From assembly GCA_009830035.1 (NCBI GenBank), contig SZZY01000012.1:1-64000 (forward strand): a stretch of 64,000 bases of DNA, written 5' to 3'. The stretch is from Pantoea sp. Eser. GTDB taxonomy: Bacteria > Pseudomonadota > Gammaproteobacteria > Enterobacterales > Enterobacteriaceae. Below are positions 55,845 to 64,000 of this stretch, in pieces; within the stretch, counting starts at the first letter, position 1; each line of letters opens with the position of its first letter. A program made the position numbers and the translations under genes. The notes below the pieces were generated by a model. The model was not told the DNA's origin. It ran no database searches and worked only from the letters and a program-made list of their open reading frames with translations.

Positions 55845-57074
55845 ATGACGATTAATAAACAAAAAATTCTGCTGCTGGATAACGGCAGAGAATGGGGAGG
55901 CGGCACCAACAGCATGCTGGAGCTGCTGAAGCGTATTGATCGTCAGAAATTTGATATCACCTGCTGCTTCTACCACAACTACGGCCGCGGCAACGGTGAA
56001 ACCATCGAGTCCGCACTGCTTGCACTGGATATTCCGGTATTCTTTATTCCGCAAATTAAACAACCGCGCTGGGCCAAAATCGTCAAAGAAGTAGCGCGCG
56101 CGCTGCTGTTTTTCAATAAAAAACTCAAGAAGCGCGCCATCGATCTGATTGATGAGCGCTGGCGCATCATTCCCAACGCCAGCAAAATCAACTCGTTGTT
56201 ACAGCTGGGCAACTACGACACGCTGTATATGAATAACCAGCCCAGCACAAATGTTGAAGGATATCTGGCGGCGCGAGGCCTGAATGTCGCGGTGGTCCAG
56301 CACTGTCGTATTGATCCGTTGCTGGAGCCGCGGCTGGTTAAAATGGTCAACCAGGATTGCCAGGCGGTGATTGCGGTCTCCGAGGGCGTTAACGCCACGT
56401 TACGCAAGCACGGCGTGAATGCAGATCGCTGTTTTACCGTCAGCAACGCCATTGATATCCACCAGCCGCTGCCCGACCGCCTTGAGGTGCGTCAGCGCTT
56501 TAAACTGGCCCTCGGTACTTTTGTGTTTGGCTCCATCGGCTCGCTGATATTACGTAAATCCAATCACCATACGTTGCAGGCGCTGGGGCGCTTCAAACGT
56601 GCGCATCCGGATGCCGACTGGAAAATGATTGTTGTTGGCGCGGGACCTGAATTGCAGCACCTGCTACAGCTAGCGACGGCGGAAAATATTCAGAATCACG
56701 TGGTGTTTACCGGATTCCAGAATAACGCATTGGATTATCTCACCGCCTTCGATGCATTTATCCTCGCGTCACGCAGTGAAGGTCTGCCACGGGTGGTGCT
56801 GGAAGCGATGCTGGTGAACACCGCCGTCGTCGGTTCGCGCGTGATCGGTACTTCCGAATTGATCAGTCATGATGAAACCGGGTTGCTGTTTGATTACGGC
56901 AATGTGGTGCAACTGACCCAGCATCTTACTGTGCTGTGGCAGGATACGGATTTACGTCAGCGACTGATCAATGCGGCAGGCAAGCGCGTGCGCGAACAAT
57001 ACGCTATTGAAACCTATGTCAGCGGCGTCGAAAATATTCTTCAGAGCGTCGTCAGAGAAAAACCCCATGCTTAA
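55845..57074 (+). CDS. GT4-family glycosyltransferase
   Basis: This protein of about 409 residues has a GT-B fold pattern with GGGTNSMLELL near the start and a C-terminal GT4 domain (FGSIGSL, VVGAGPELQHL, SEGLPRVVLEAML). The last of these is the nucleotide-sugar EX7E-type motif. An earlier in-frame start exists at 55821. It lies between yibQ and the kbl/waa genes, so a role in LPS core or O-antigen assembly is likely, but the sugar and acceptor cannot be named. It is intact, although the gene after it is a fragment. Confidence 0.85.
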   Translation: MTINKQKILLLDNGREWGGGTNSMLELLKRIDRQKFDITCCFYHNYGRGNGETIESALLALDIPVFFIPQIKQPRWAKIVKEVARALLFFNKKLKKRAIDLIDERWRIIPNASKINSLLQLGNYDTLYMNNQPSTNVEGYLAARGLNVAVVQHCRIDPLLEPRLVKMVNQDCQAVIAVSEGVNATLRKHGVNADRCFTVSNAIDIHQPLPDRLEVRQRFKLALGTFVFGSIGSLILRKSNHHTLQALGRFKRAHPDADWKMIVVGAGPELQHLLQLATAENIQNHVVFTGFQNNALDYLTAFDAFILASRSEGLPRVVLEAMLVNTAVVGSRVIGTSELISHDETGLLFDYGNVVQLTQHLTVLWQDTDLRQRLINAAGKRVREQYAIETYVSGVENILQSVVREKPHA

Positions 57075-57119
57075 TTTCTTAAATCCTCGCTATCGCCATA
57101 TCCGGGCGCGCCAAAAGAG

Positions 57120-57494
57120 GTGATTCCCGCCTTTTACCCGCCCTTACCTGGTTGATCACGTCAACGGCGCTTATCTGGCGGCGACGCGCGCGGTCTGGCA
57201 GCGAACTCGCCGCTGTGGCTGACGCTATTCAATGATACCTGGCATTTGATGAATGACAGCCAGCCACGGACGGACCAGTTGCCGCTGGCGGTGTTGCTGG
57301 ACATGCTGGATCTCAGGACAGTTAATCTGGGTGAATGGGCCAACTGGCCGGTTTCGAAGAAAATGGGCGGTCAGTCAGCAATGATACCGGCTGAGGTGGT
57401 GGGTGCGCACGGCGGCTTCCCGCTGTCGGAATGGCAAAAATACCTTAGCGATCCCCGCCAGCCGCTGATGTTCAAAGGTCAGGATTACATTTGA
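57120..57494 (+). pseudogene. 3' remnant of an unidentified protein, broken
   Basis: Pieces in at least two plus-strand frames read together as one C-terminal part: YLVDHVNGAYLAATRAVWQ (about 57145-57203), then after a shift near 57205, NSPLWLTLFNDTWHLMND and an open stretch to TGA 57492-57494. An ATG at 57246 could begin 82 residues, but no ribosome site is seen. I do not recognise the family. Its place beside LPS genes suggests an envelope enzyme. The 5' part appears to be missing, and its 3' end touches the tdh stump. Confidence 0.6.
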
Positions 57495-57723
57495 CCTCCT
57501 GGCCGACCGCCACCACTTCTCCCACATATTCATGGCCAACAATCATCGGTACCGGGATGGTTTTGCGCGACCAGTCATCCCAGTTGTAGATATGCACGTC
57601 GGTCCCGCAAATGGCTGTTTTAAGGATTTTTATCAGCAGGTCGTTATGGCCCGGCTCAAGAACCGGCGCATCGGTCACCATCCAGATGCCCGCTTCTTTC
57701 TTCAGTTTGGCGAGTGCTTTCAT
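57489..57723 (-). pseudogene. tdh: 5' remnant of threonine 3-dehydrogenase
   Basis: Tdh oxidises threonine to 2-amino-3-ketobutyrate, which Kbl then cleaves. Only the first 78 or so residues remain, from ATG 57723 with a GAGGA ribosome site: [15 protein letters not shown], the zinc ligand in [12 protein letters not shown], and [17 protein letters not shown]. Then the sequence changes abruptly. The remaining three quarters (E. coli Tdh has 341 residues) are gone. It lies 10 bp after kbl, as the second gene of the kbl-tdh operon. Confidence 0.9.
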
Positions 57724-57733
57724 GGTCAATTCC

Positions 57734-58936
57734 TCAGGCGATGACGCCCAGCTGTTTGCCGATTTGGTTAAAGGCCGCGACCGCACACTCCAACTGCTGC
57801 TGAGTATGGGCAGCAGAAATCTGGGTGCGAATGCGCGCCTGGCCTTTGGGCACCACCGGATAGAAGAAGCCGGTGACGTAGATGCCTTCCTGTTGCAGCA
57901 GACGGCCGAACTCCTGCGCCACGCTGGCTTCGCCCAGCATCACCGGGATAATGGCGTGATCGGCACCGGCTAGGGTAAAGCCTGCCGCGGTCATATGCTC
58001 ACAGAAGAAGCGGGCGTTATCCCACAGGCGCTGACGCAGGCCGTCGCCTTCACTCAGCAGATCCAGCACCCGCAGAGAGGCAGCAACAATTGCAGGCGCC
58101 AGCGAGTTGGAAAACAGATAAGGACGCGAAAACTGACGCAGCCACTCAACCACTTCTGCTTTCGCCGCGGTGCAGCCGCCCGATGCGCCGCCCAGCGCTT
58201 TTCCCAGCGTGCCGGTGGTGATGTCGACACGGCCCATCACCTCGCAATACTCATGCGTTCTGCGCCCGGCATTGCCAACAAGACCCACCGCATGCGAATC
58301 ATCCACCATCACCAGCGCGGAGAACTCGTCGGCCAAATCGCAGATCGCCGGCAGGTTAGCAATCACGCCATCCATTGAGAACACGCCATCGGTAGCGATC
58401 ACAATGTGACGGGCACCGTTAGCACGCACCTTCTGTAAACGCGCCCGCAGCTGTTCCATATCATTATTGGCGTAGCGATAGCGCTGCGCTTTACACAGCC
58501 GGACACCGTCAATGATCGAGGCATGATTCAGGGCGTCAGAAATGATGGCGTCCTGCGCATCAAACAGGGTTTCAAACAGTCCGCCATTAGCGTCGAAACA
58601 GGAGGAGTAGAGGATCGCATCTTCCATTCCCAGAAATTCCGCCAGCCGTTTTTCCAGCAGTTTGTGGCTGTCCTGAGTACCGCAGATGAAGCGCACTGAC
58701 GCCATGCCAAATCCGTGCGAGTCCATCTCCTCTTTCGCCACCTGGATCAGGGCGGGATGGTTAGCCAGCCCCAGATAGTTGTTAGCGCAGAAGTTGATTA
58801 CCGCCGGATCGCTGCCGACGACGATTTCCGTCTGCTGGGCAGAGGTGATAATCCGCTCCTGTTTAAACAGGCCTTCCTCTTCCTGACGGGCAGTGTCGAG
58901 TTGCTGACGAAGTTGTTGATAAAATTGTGCGGGCAT
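57734..58936 (-). CDS. kbl: 2-amino-3-ketobutyrate coenzyme A ligase
   Basis: Kbl, a PLP enzyme, cleaves 2-amino-3-ketobutyrate with CoA to glycine and acetyl-CoA. The 400-residue product has the PLP lysine in [12 protein letters not shown] (about residue 245) and the conserved [10 protein letters not shown] and DDSHAVG segments. ATG 58936 gives [10 protein letters not shown] as expected. It appears intact, but its partner tdh is truncated, so the pathway from threonine is cut unless another source of its substrate exists. Confidence 0.95.
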   Translation of the reverse strand: MPAQFYQQLRQQLDTARQEEEGLFKQERIITSAQQTEIVVGSDPAVINFCANNYLGLANHPALIQVAKEEMDSHGFGMASVRFICGTQDSHKLLEKRLAEFLGMEDAILYSSCFDANGGLFETLFDAQDAIISDALNHASIIDGVRLCKAQRYRYANNDMEQLRARLQKVRANGARHIVIATDGVFSMDGVIANLPAICDLADEFSALVMVDDSHAVGLVGNAGRRTHEYCEVMGRVDITTGTLGKALGGASGGCTAAKAEVVEWLRQFSRPYLFSNSLAPAIVAASLRVLDLLSEGDGLRQRLWDNARFFCEHMTAAGFTLAGADHAIIPVMLGEASVAQEFGRLLQQEGIYVTGFFYPVVPKGQARIRTQISAAHTQQQLECAVAAFNQIGKQLGVIA

Positions 58937-59166
58937 TACTGCTCTCTTCAGATGGCAAAAATTTGGCACATCTTACTGAACAGCGAGCCTGACCACGATA
59001 AATCACCCAACAGAATGTCATTTTTGCAGCATAGTTCACGCCATGGCGGATACCGCACAAATCGTTACAGAGTTATCTGGCTGTCTGCACCCTGATGAAA
59101 TGTTATGATGTGAAGTATTCGTGTGTGAAACCTCCTGTTTCACCCCACAACGTTGAAGGTAACAAC

Positions 59167-60099
59167 ATGATTATCGTAACTGGCGGCGCAGGAATGATTG
59201 GCAGCAACATCGTCAAAGCGCTGAACGATCGCGGTCACACCGACATTCTGGTGGTGGATAATCTGAAGGATGGCACCAAGTTTGCCAACTTAGTCGACCT
59301 CGATATTGTCGATTATATGAATAAAGAAGAGTTCCTCATCAGCGTGATGGCGGGCGATGACCTCGGTCCTGTTGAAGCGGTATTCCATCAGGGTGCCTGC
59401 TCTTCCACCACCGAGTGGGATGGCAAGCATATGATGGATAACAACTATCAGTACTCCAAAGAGCTGCTGCACTTCTGCCTTGAGCGCGAGATCCCGTTCC
59501 TGTATGCCTCTTCAGCAGCCACCTATGGCGGCCGCAACGAGAATTTCATTGAAGAGCGCCAGTATGAGCAGCCGCTGAACGTCTATGGCTACTCGAAGAT
59601 GCTGTTCGATCACTACGTCCGTCAGATGGTGCCGGAAGCGAACTCGCCGGTGTGTGGTTTCCGCTACTTTAACGTCTACGGCCCGCGTGAAGGCCACAAA
59701 GGCAGCATGGCGAGCGTGGCTTTCCATCTCAACACCCAAATCAGCAACGATGAAAATCCAAAACTGTTTGAAGGCAGCGACGGTTTCAAACGCGATTTCA
59801 TTCACGTGGATGATGTGGCCGCGGTGAACCTGTGGTGCTGGGAGAACGGCGTCTCCGGCATTTATAACTGTGGTACCGGCCGCGCACAATCCTTCCAAGA
59901 AGTGGCAGATGCGGTCCTGAAATTCCATGAGAAAGGCCAGATTAAGTACATTCCGTTCCCGGAAAAACTCAAAGGACGCTATCAGGCGTACACCCAGGCC
60001 GATCTGACCCGGCTGCGTGCCGCAGGCTATGACAAGCCGTTCAAAACCGTGGCGCAGGGCGTAGATGAATATATGGCCTGGCTAAACCGTAACGCATAA
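59167..60099 (+). CDS. hldD: ADP-L-glycero-D-manno-heptose 6-epimerase
   Basis: HldD (RfaD) makes the heptose donor used for the LPS inner core. The 310-residue product equals E. coli's, with the Rossmann [14 protein letters not shown] near residue 7 and the catalytic YGYSKMLFD near 139. ATG 59167 gives MIIVTGGAG; the upstream open frame has no similarity. It heads hldD-waaF-waaC and is divergent from kbl. It is intact. Confidence 0.97.
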   Translation: MIIVTGGAGMIGSNIVKALNDRGHTDILVVDNLKDGTKFANLVDLDIVDYMNKEEFLISVMAGDDLGPVEAVFHQGACSSTTEWDGKHMMDNNYQYSKELLHFCLEREIPFLYASSAATYGGRNENFIEERQYEQPLNVYGYSKMLFDHYVRQMVPEANSPVCGFRYFNVYGPREGHKGSMASVAFHLNTQISNDENPKLFEGSDGFKRDFIHVDDVAAVNLWCWENGVSGIYNCGTGRAQSFQEVADAVLKFHEKGQIKYIPFPEKLKGRYQAYTQADLTRLRAAGYDKPFKTVAQGVDEYMAWLNRNA

Positions 60100-60116
60100 A
60101 GGAAGCTGCTCCGGCG

Positions 60117-61175
60117 ATGAAAATTCTGGTAATCGGCCCGTCGTGGGTCGGCGATATGATGATGTCGCAAAGTCTCTATCGCACGCTCAAGGCCGAGCAT
60201 CCCGATGCGGTGATTGATGTGATGGCACCGGCTTGGTGTCGTCTCCTGCTGTCACGCATGCCGGAAGTGAATCAGGCGCTGGCGATGCCGCTTGGCCATG
60301 GTGCGCTGGAAATTGGTGAGCGTCGCCGGTTAGGCAAAACGCTGCGCGCCAGCCACTATGATCGCGCCTATGTGCTACCGAACTCGTTTAAGTCGGCGCT
60401 GGTGCCGTTCTTCGCCGGGATCAAACGTCGCGTCGGCTGGCGCGGTGAAATGCGTTATGGCTTGCTGAACGATCTGCGGGTGCTGGATAAAACGGCTTTT
60501 CCAATGATGGTTGAACGCTACGTCGCGCTGGCCTATGACACGCCGGTCGCGTCGGCGCAGCAGCCGCCGCAACCGCTGCTGTGGCCGAAGCTACAGGTCG
60601 AAGAGCAGGAAAAAATTGAAACCGCCGCGCAGTTTCAGCTGTCGGCGACGCGTTCGATCATCGGTTTTTGTCCCGGCGCCGAATTTGGTCCGGCAAAACG
60701 CTGGCCGCACTATCACTACGCTGCGCTGGCGCAGCAGCTGATCGCGGAAGGATTTCAGATTGTGCTGTTTGGCTCGGCAAAAGATCGGCCAACCGGTGAG
60801 GAGATTATCGCCGCACTGCCGGAAGAGGCCCGCGTCCACTGCCGTAATCTGGCCGGTGAGACTCAGCTGGAGCAGGCAGTGATTCTGCTGGCGCAGTGCC
60901 GGGCAGTGGTCAGCAACGACTCCGGCCTGATGCATATCGCCGCCGCGCTGGACCGTCCGCTGGTCGCGCTCTATGGCCCAAGCAGCCCCGACTTTACCCC
61001 ACCGCTGGCTCGCCAGGCGCGAGTTATTCGCCTGATTAGCGGCTATCACAAAGTGCGCAAAGGCGATACCGAACAGGGCTATCATCAGAGCCTGATCGAC
61101 ATTCAACCCGAGCGCGTGCATCAGACCCTTACCGAATTACTCGACGCGCCGCAGGAGGTGCCATGCACGTCCTGA
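60117..61175 (+). CDS. waaF: ADP-heptose:LPS heptosyltransferase II
   Basis: WaaF adds the second heptose to the LPS inner core. The 352-residue GT9 product begins MKILVIGPSWVGDMMMSQ and has GFCPGAEFGPAKRWP near residue 183 and SNDSGLMHIAAAL near 262. It follows hldD by 17 bp and overlaps waaC by 13 bp. It is intact. Confidence 0.97.
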   Translation: MKILVIGPSWVGDMMMSQSLYRTLKAEHPDAVIDVMAPAWCRLLLSRMPEVNQALAMPLGHGALEIGERRRLGKTLRASHYDRAYVLPNSFKSALVPFFAGIKRRVGWRGEMRYGLLNDLRVLDKTAFPMMVERYVALAYDTPVASAQQPPQPLLWPKLQVEEQEKIETAAQFQLSATRSIIGFCPGAEFGPAKRWPHYHYAALAQQLIAEGFQIVLFGSAKDRPTGEEIIAALPEEARVHCRNLAGETQLEQAVILLAQCRAVVSNDSGLMHIAAALDRPLVALYGPSSPDFTPPLARQARVIRLISGYHKVRKGDTEQGYHQSLIDIQPERVHQTLTELLDAPQEVPCTS

Positions 61176-62140
61176 TCGTTAAAACCTCCTCAATGGGCGA
61201 CGTGCTGCATTCGCTGCCGGCGCTGACCGATGCGATGCACGCCATTCCTGGCATCCGTTTTGACTGGGTGGTGGAAGAGAACTTTGCCCAGATCCCCGGC
61301 TGGCATCCTGCGGTGGATAAGGTGCTGCCGGTAGCGATTCGCCGCTGGCGCAAGCACTGGTTTGGCAGTCAGCAGCGTGAAGAGCGCGTGCTGTTTAAGC
61401 GCGCGTTACAGTCACGTCAGTACGATATCGTGATTGATGCGCAGGGGCTGATCAAAAGCGCGGCGCTGGTGACACGATTGTCAAAAGGCGTTAAGCATGG
61501 CCAGGATAGCCGCAGTGCGCGTGAACCGTTTGCCAGCTGGTGGTATGACGTGCGGCATGAGGTCAGCAAGCAACATCACGCCGTCGAGCGGACGCGCGAG
61601 CTGTTTGCCAAAAGTCTCGGCTATGAGAAACCGCACGGCCAGGGCGATTACACGATTGCCGGACATTTCCTGTATCACCTGCCTGCCGATGCACAGCACT
61701 ATCTGGTGTTTCTGCACGCCACGACGCGTGACAACAAGCACTGGCCGGAGTCGCACTGGCGGCAGCTGATTGAACGGGTGCAGCCGAGTGGATTGCGGGT
61801 GAAGTTGCCGTGGGGCGCAGAACATGAGCACCAGCGTGCGCAGCGCCTGGCCGAAGGGTTTGATCATGTTGATGTGCTGCCGAAACTGACGCTGGAGGCG
61901 ATTGCCCGGCAGCTGGCTGGCGCATGTGCTGTCGTGTCAGTCGATACCGGATTAAGCCACCTGACCGCCGCGCTGGATCGCCCTAACCTGATGCTGTATG
62001 GACCGACCGACCCTGGCCTGATCGGTGGTTACGGTCAGAATCAACAGGCGCTGAGCGCCCTGAATCATAATCTGGCGGAGCTGACTGCCGACGCGGTGGC
62101 AGAGAAACTGCAGGCGGTTATTACGGAAAACAGGCCATGA
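61163..62140 (+). CDS. waaC: ADP-heptose:LPS heptosyltransferase I
   Basis: WaaC adds the first heptose to Kdo2-lipid A. The 325-residue GT9 product starts MHVLIVKTSSMGDVLHSLPALTD and has VDTGLSHLTAALDRPN near residue 260 and the C-terminal LYGPTDPGLIGGYG segment. It overlaps both neighbours, as expected for a compact operon. It is intact. Confidence 0.97.
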   Translation: MHVLIVKTSSMGDVLHSLPALTDAMHAIPGIRFDWVVEENFAQIPGWHPAVDKVLPVAIRRWRKHWFGSQQREERVLFKRALQSRQYDIVIDAQGLIKSAALVTRLSKGVKHGQDSRSAREPFASWWYDVRHEVSKQHHAVERTRELFAKSLGYEKPHGQGDYTIAGHFLYHLPADAQHYLVFLHATTRDNKHWPESHWRQLIERVQPSGLRVKLPWGAEHEHQRAQRLAEGFDHVDVLPKLTLEAIARQLAGACAVVSVDTGLSHLTAALDRPNLMLYGPTDPGLIGGYGQNQQALSALNHNLAELTADAVAEKLQAVITENRP

Positions 62141-63213
62141 ACTATGTGTTGATCTACCTGCTGCTGGTGCCGTTTCGCACGCTGATGCGGCTGTTTTACC
62201 GGCCGACCGGCCGCAATTTAATCATCCAGACGGCAAAAATCGGTGATTTCATTAATATCACCCCGATGCTGCGCGCGCTGGGTCAGTCCGAATTGCTGAT
62301 CAGTAAGGCGGTAGAGCCACTGGTGCGCCATGATGATACCGTCAGCCGCTATTCTCTGATTGAAGAGGCGAAGCGCAGCTTCTTTGCCAAGCTTAAACTG
62401 GCGTTCACCCTGATGAACCGCTACGACAATGTTTATCTGGTTCAGCCAAACAGTGTAAACCTGTTCTTTGCATCGCTGTGTAACGCACCGAACAAACAGT
62501 TTCTGCGCACCTATGTACGTAAGTCCTATCATGCGATGTTCTATCGCAGCGCCAGCGGCATTGTAGATCATGCTAAAACCGATTTAACCCTCGACAGCTA
62601 CCTGAAACTGATCAACCGAGAATACCGTTATACCGATTTTCCTAAGCATGCCACCTCACCGCTGTGGCAGCCGCCCGTGCCGCCTTCTGCGCTGCTGGCT
62701 CCGCGTGAAGGCATTAAAATCGGGATCAGTATTTCAGCCGGCAACCGGGCGAAAACCATTCCCGCCAGCGTCTGGCAGCAGTTGATGGAAGCGCTGGCCA
62801 ACCTGCCCTGCACCTTTTATGTGTTCGGTCCGCCCGCTGAGCAACCGTGGCTGGATGAACTGCTGAGCTTAACCGGCCCGAAAGAAAATATCCTCAGCCT
62901 GATTGGTGAGCTAAAACTAGAAGAGGTGCCGTGGGCCATCTCGCATATGGATTTCTATATCTCATCTGACTCCGGCAATGCCTATATTGCCGATGCGCAG
63001 CAGGTACCAGTGATCATGCTTTATGGCCCCTGTGAAGTCAGGGAACAGCGTCCGGTCAACAACGTGCTGTTTATCGGGCCCGATAATGTTGCTGCGTCGA
63101 CATTCGTTTTTGCCACGCGTTTTCGCTTTGATCAGCCCGCTGAAAAATTATTTGGGCTGGATCACGATAAACTGACTAGAATACAAGCGTTTATTACTCA
63201 TAACCTGGAATAG
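62137..63213 (+). CDS. GT9-family glycosyltransferase, LPS core
   Basis: The 358-residue product has GT9 features: IQTAKIGDFINITPML near residue 30, GISISAGNRAKTIPASVW near 193, and SSDSGNAYIADAQQVPVIMLYGP near 283, which matches the heptosyltransferase donor motif. A hydrophobic N-terminus precedes them. It overlaps waaC by 4 bp. It could be a heptosyltransferase III (WaaQ-like) or another core transferase; the exact step is not clear. Confidence 0.85.
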   Translation: MNYVLIYLLLVPFRTLMRLFYRPTGRNLIIQTAKIGDFINITPMLRALGQSELLISKAVEPLVRHDDTVSRYSLIEEAKRSFFAKLKLAFTLMNRYDNVYLVQPNSVNLFFASLCNAPNKQFLRTYVRKSYHAMFYRSASGIVDHAKTDLTLDSYLKLINREYRYTDFPKHATSPLWQPPVPPSALLAPREGIKIGISISAGNRAKTIPASVWQQLMEALANLPCTFYVFGPPAEQPWLDELLSLTGPKENILSLIGELKLEEVPWAISHMDFYISSDSGNAYIADAQQVPVIMLYGPCEVREQRPVNNVLFIGPDNVAASTFVFATRFRFDQPAEKLFGLDHDKLTRIQAFITHNLE

Positions 63214-63222
63214 TGAAGCGTA

Positions 63223-64000
63223 ATGGCAATTACCCCTGTTGCTGATGCTGTTCAGCAAAGTAAGCTCCTGGTCAACACGCTCCCTGATACGTATGCAAAT
63301 CCTGTGCACGTTGCCTTTGGCATCAACCACGCCTATGCGCGTGGTCTGGGATTACGTTATTTTCACTACTCAGCCATCATCCTGATACCGCTTTTCACGC
63401 CCATATTTTTTCAGACTCGTTAAGCGAACAGGATGTCGAAAAATTACGCTCGCTGGCAGCCGGTCATCGGCTGGCGATTACGCTGCACATTTTTAATAGT
63501 GACTGGGTCGATCAGCTGCCGGCGGTCGGACACTATCCAAAAAGCATCCATTATCGTTTTCTAATCCCTGAAACCGTGGCGCGCTTCAGCGATCGGGTGA
63601 TCTATATCGACGCCGATACGCTGGTGGTGGTGGGCGACTATTCGCCGCTATTCACCCTGGATATTGCCGATTACACGCTGTGTGCCTGTAACGATACGCC
63701 GCGGGCGCGTCAGAATCAGTGTCCGAAGCTCGGCCTTAAGGGCAATAACTACTTCAACTCCGGCTTTATGCTGATCAACATTCCACGCTGGATGGCGCGT
63801 CAGACCACGGCCCGCATCACCGAGGTACTCGTCTCCCGCGGGGCGGAGTTTGGTTTTCCCGATCAGGATGTATTGAACATTGTGCTGGAAGATGAGATGC
63901 TGATCCTGCCGGAGCGTTACAACCACATTTACGACATCATCGCGAATAAGGTGTGGCACCGCTTCCAGGTTCCGGACGATACCGTGATGATTCACTACAC
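63223..64000 (+). pseudogene. GT8-family LPS glycosyltransferase, frameshifted and cut by the window edge
   Basis: The product begins MAITPVADAVQQ and VHVAFGINHAYARGLG, the N-terminal pattern of WaaJ/WaaO-type GT8 enzymes. Near 63350-63365 the frame is lost; the first frame stops at 63421. The other frame then continues SHHPDTAFHAHIFSDSL and the conserved RVIYIDADTLVVGD-like DxD region (about 63600), and NSGFMLINIPRW, to the right edge. A one-base deletion would explain it. The 3' end lies outside. These enzymes add outer-core hexoses. Confidence 0.82.

Noticed and set aside
57246-57494. An intact small gene of 82 codons
   Set aside because: The matching sequence continues upstream of the ATG in the same and another frame, no ribosome site is present, and the place at a deletion junction indicates a remnant.

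Overview
This 64 kb window is chromosome from a gammaproteobacterium of the order Enterobacterales. Most genes follow E. coli order and give full-length, highly similar proteins. The argCBGH cluster with argG inside it, the oxyR neighbour that is a peroxiredoxin-glutaredoxin hybrid, and the cpxA-trmL-cysE junction fit the Erwinia/Pantoea group (Erwiniaceae); that placement is inference from gene content.

Layout, left to right: an rRNA operon promoter pair pointing off the left edge; murI and btuB with a cobalamin riboswitch; trmA, yijD-fabR, sthA, oxyR and the hybrid peroxidase; a microcin-like orphan; the arginine block argHGBC/argE with tandem ArgR boxes; ppc; the methionine block metF, metL-metB and metJ with MetJ boxes; an AT-rich two-partner secretion locus (24.3-27.7 kb); rpmE, priA, cytR, ftsN, hslVU, rraA, zapB; the glycerol genes glpFKX; fpr, yiiQ, tpiA, sbp, pfkA, fieF; the Cpx envelope-stress genes; trmL, cysE-gpsA-secB-grxC-yibN, envC-yibQ; and the LPS-core region with kbl/tdh and hldD-waaF-waaC plus further glycosyltransferases.

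The main feature is gene decay. About fifteen loci are broken: btuB, sthA, the hybrid peroxidase, the microcin-like gene, tpsB, tpsA, glpX, emrD, cdh, fieF, trmL, tdh, an unidentified gene upstream of the tdh fragment, and a terminal waa glycosyltransferase; glpF has lost a short tail. Lesions include nonsense codons, one-base indels, an 8-bp tandem duplication, a triplet expansion, small in-frame deletions that remove catalytic residues, and large deletions leaving 3' or 5' stumps. Core genes (murI, priA, ftsN, hslVU, secB, gpsA, tpiA, pfkA, waaFC, arg and met biosynthesis) look intact. This pattern is what a recently host-restricted lineage would show. Some single-base frameshifts could be assembly errors, but many lesions could not be.

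I did not find a convincing new multi-gene system. The most unusual individual items are the orphan microcin-like gene, the shortened KGG-motif peptide, the short TpsA with its decayed transporter, and the unnamed stump next to tdh.
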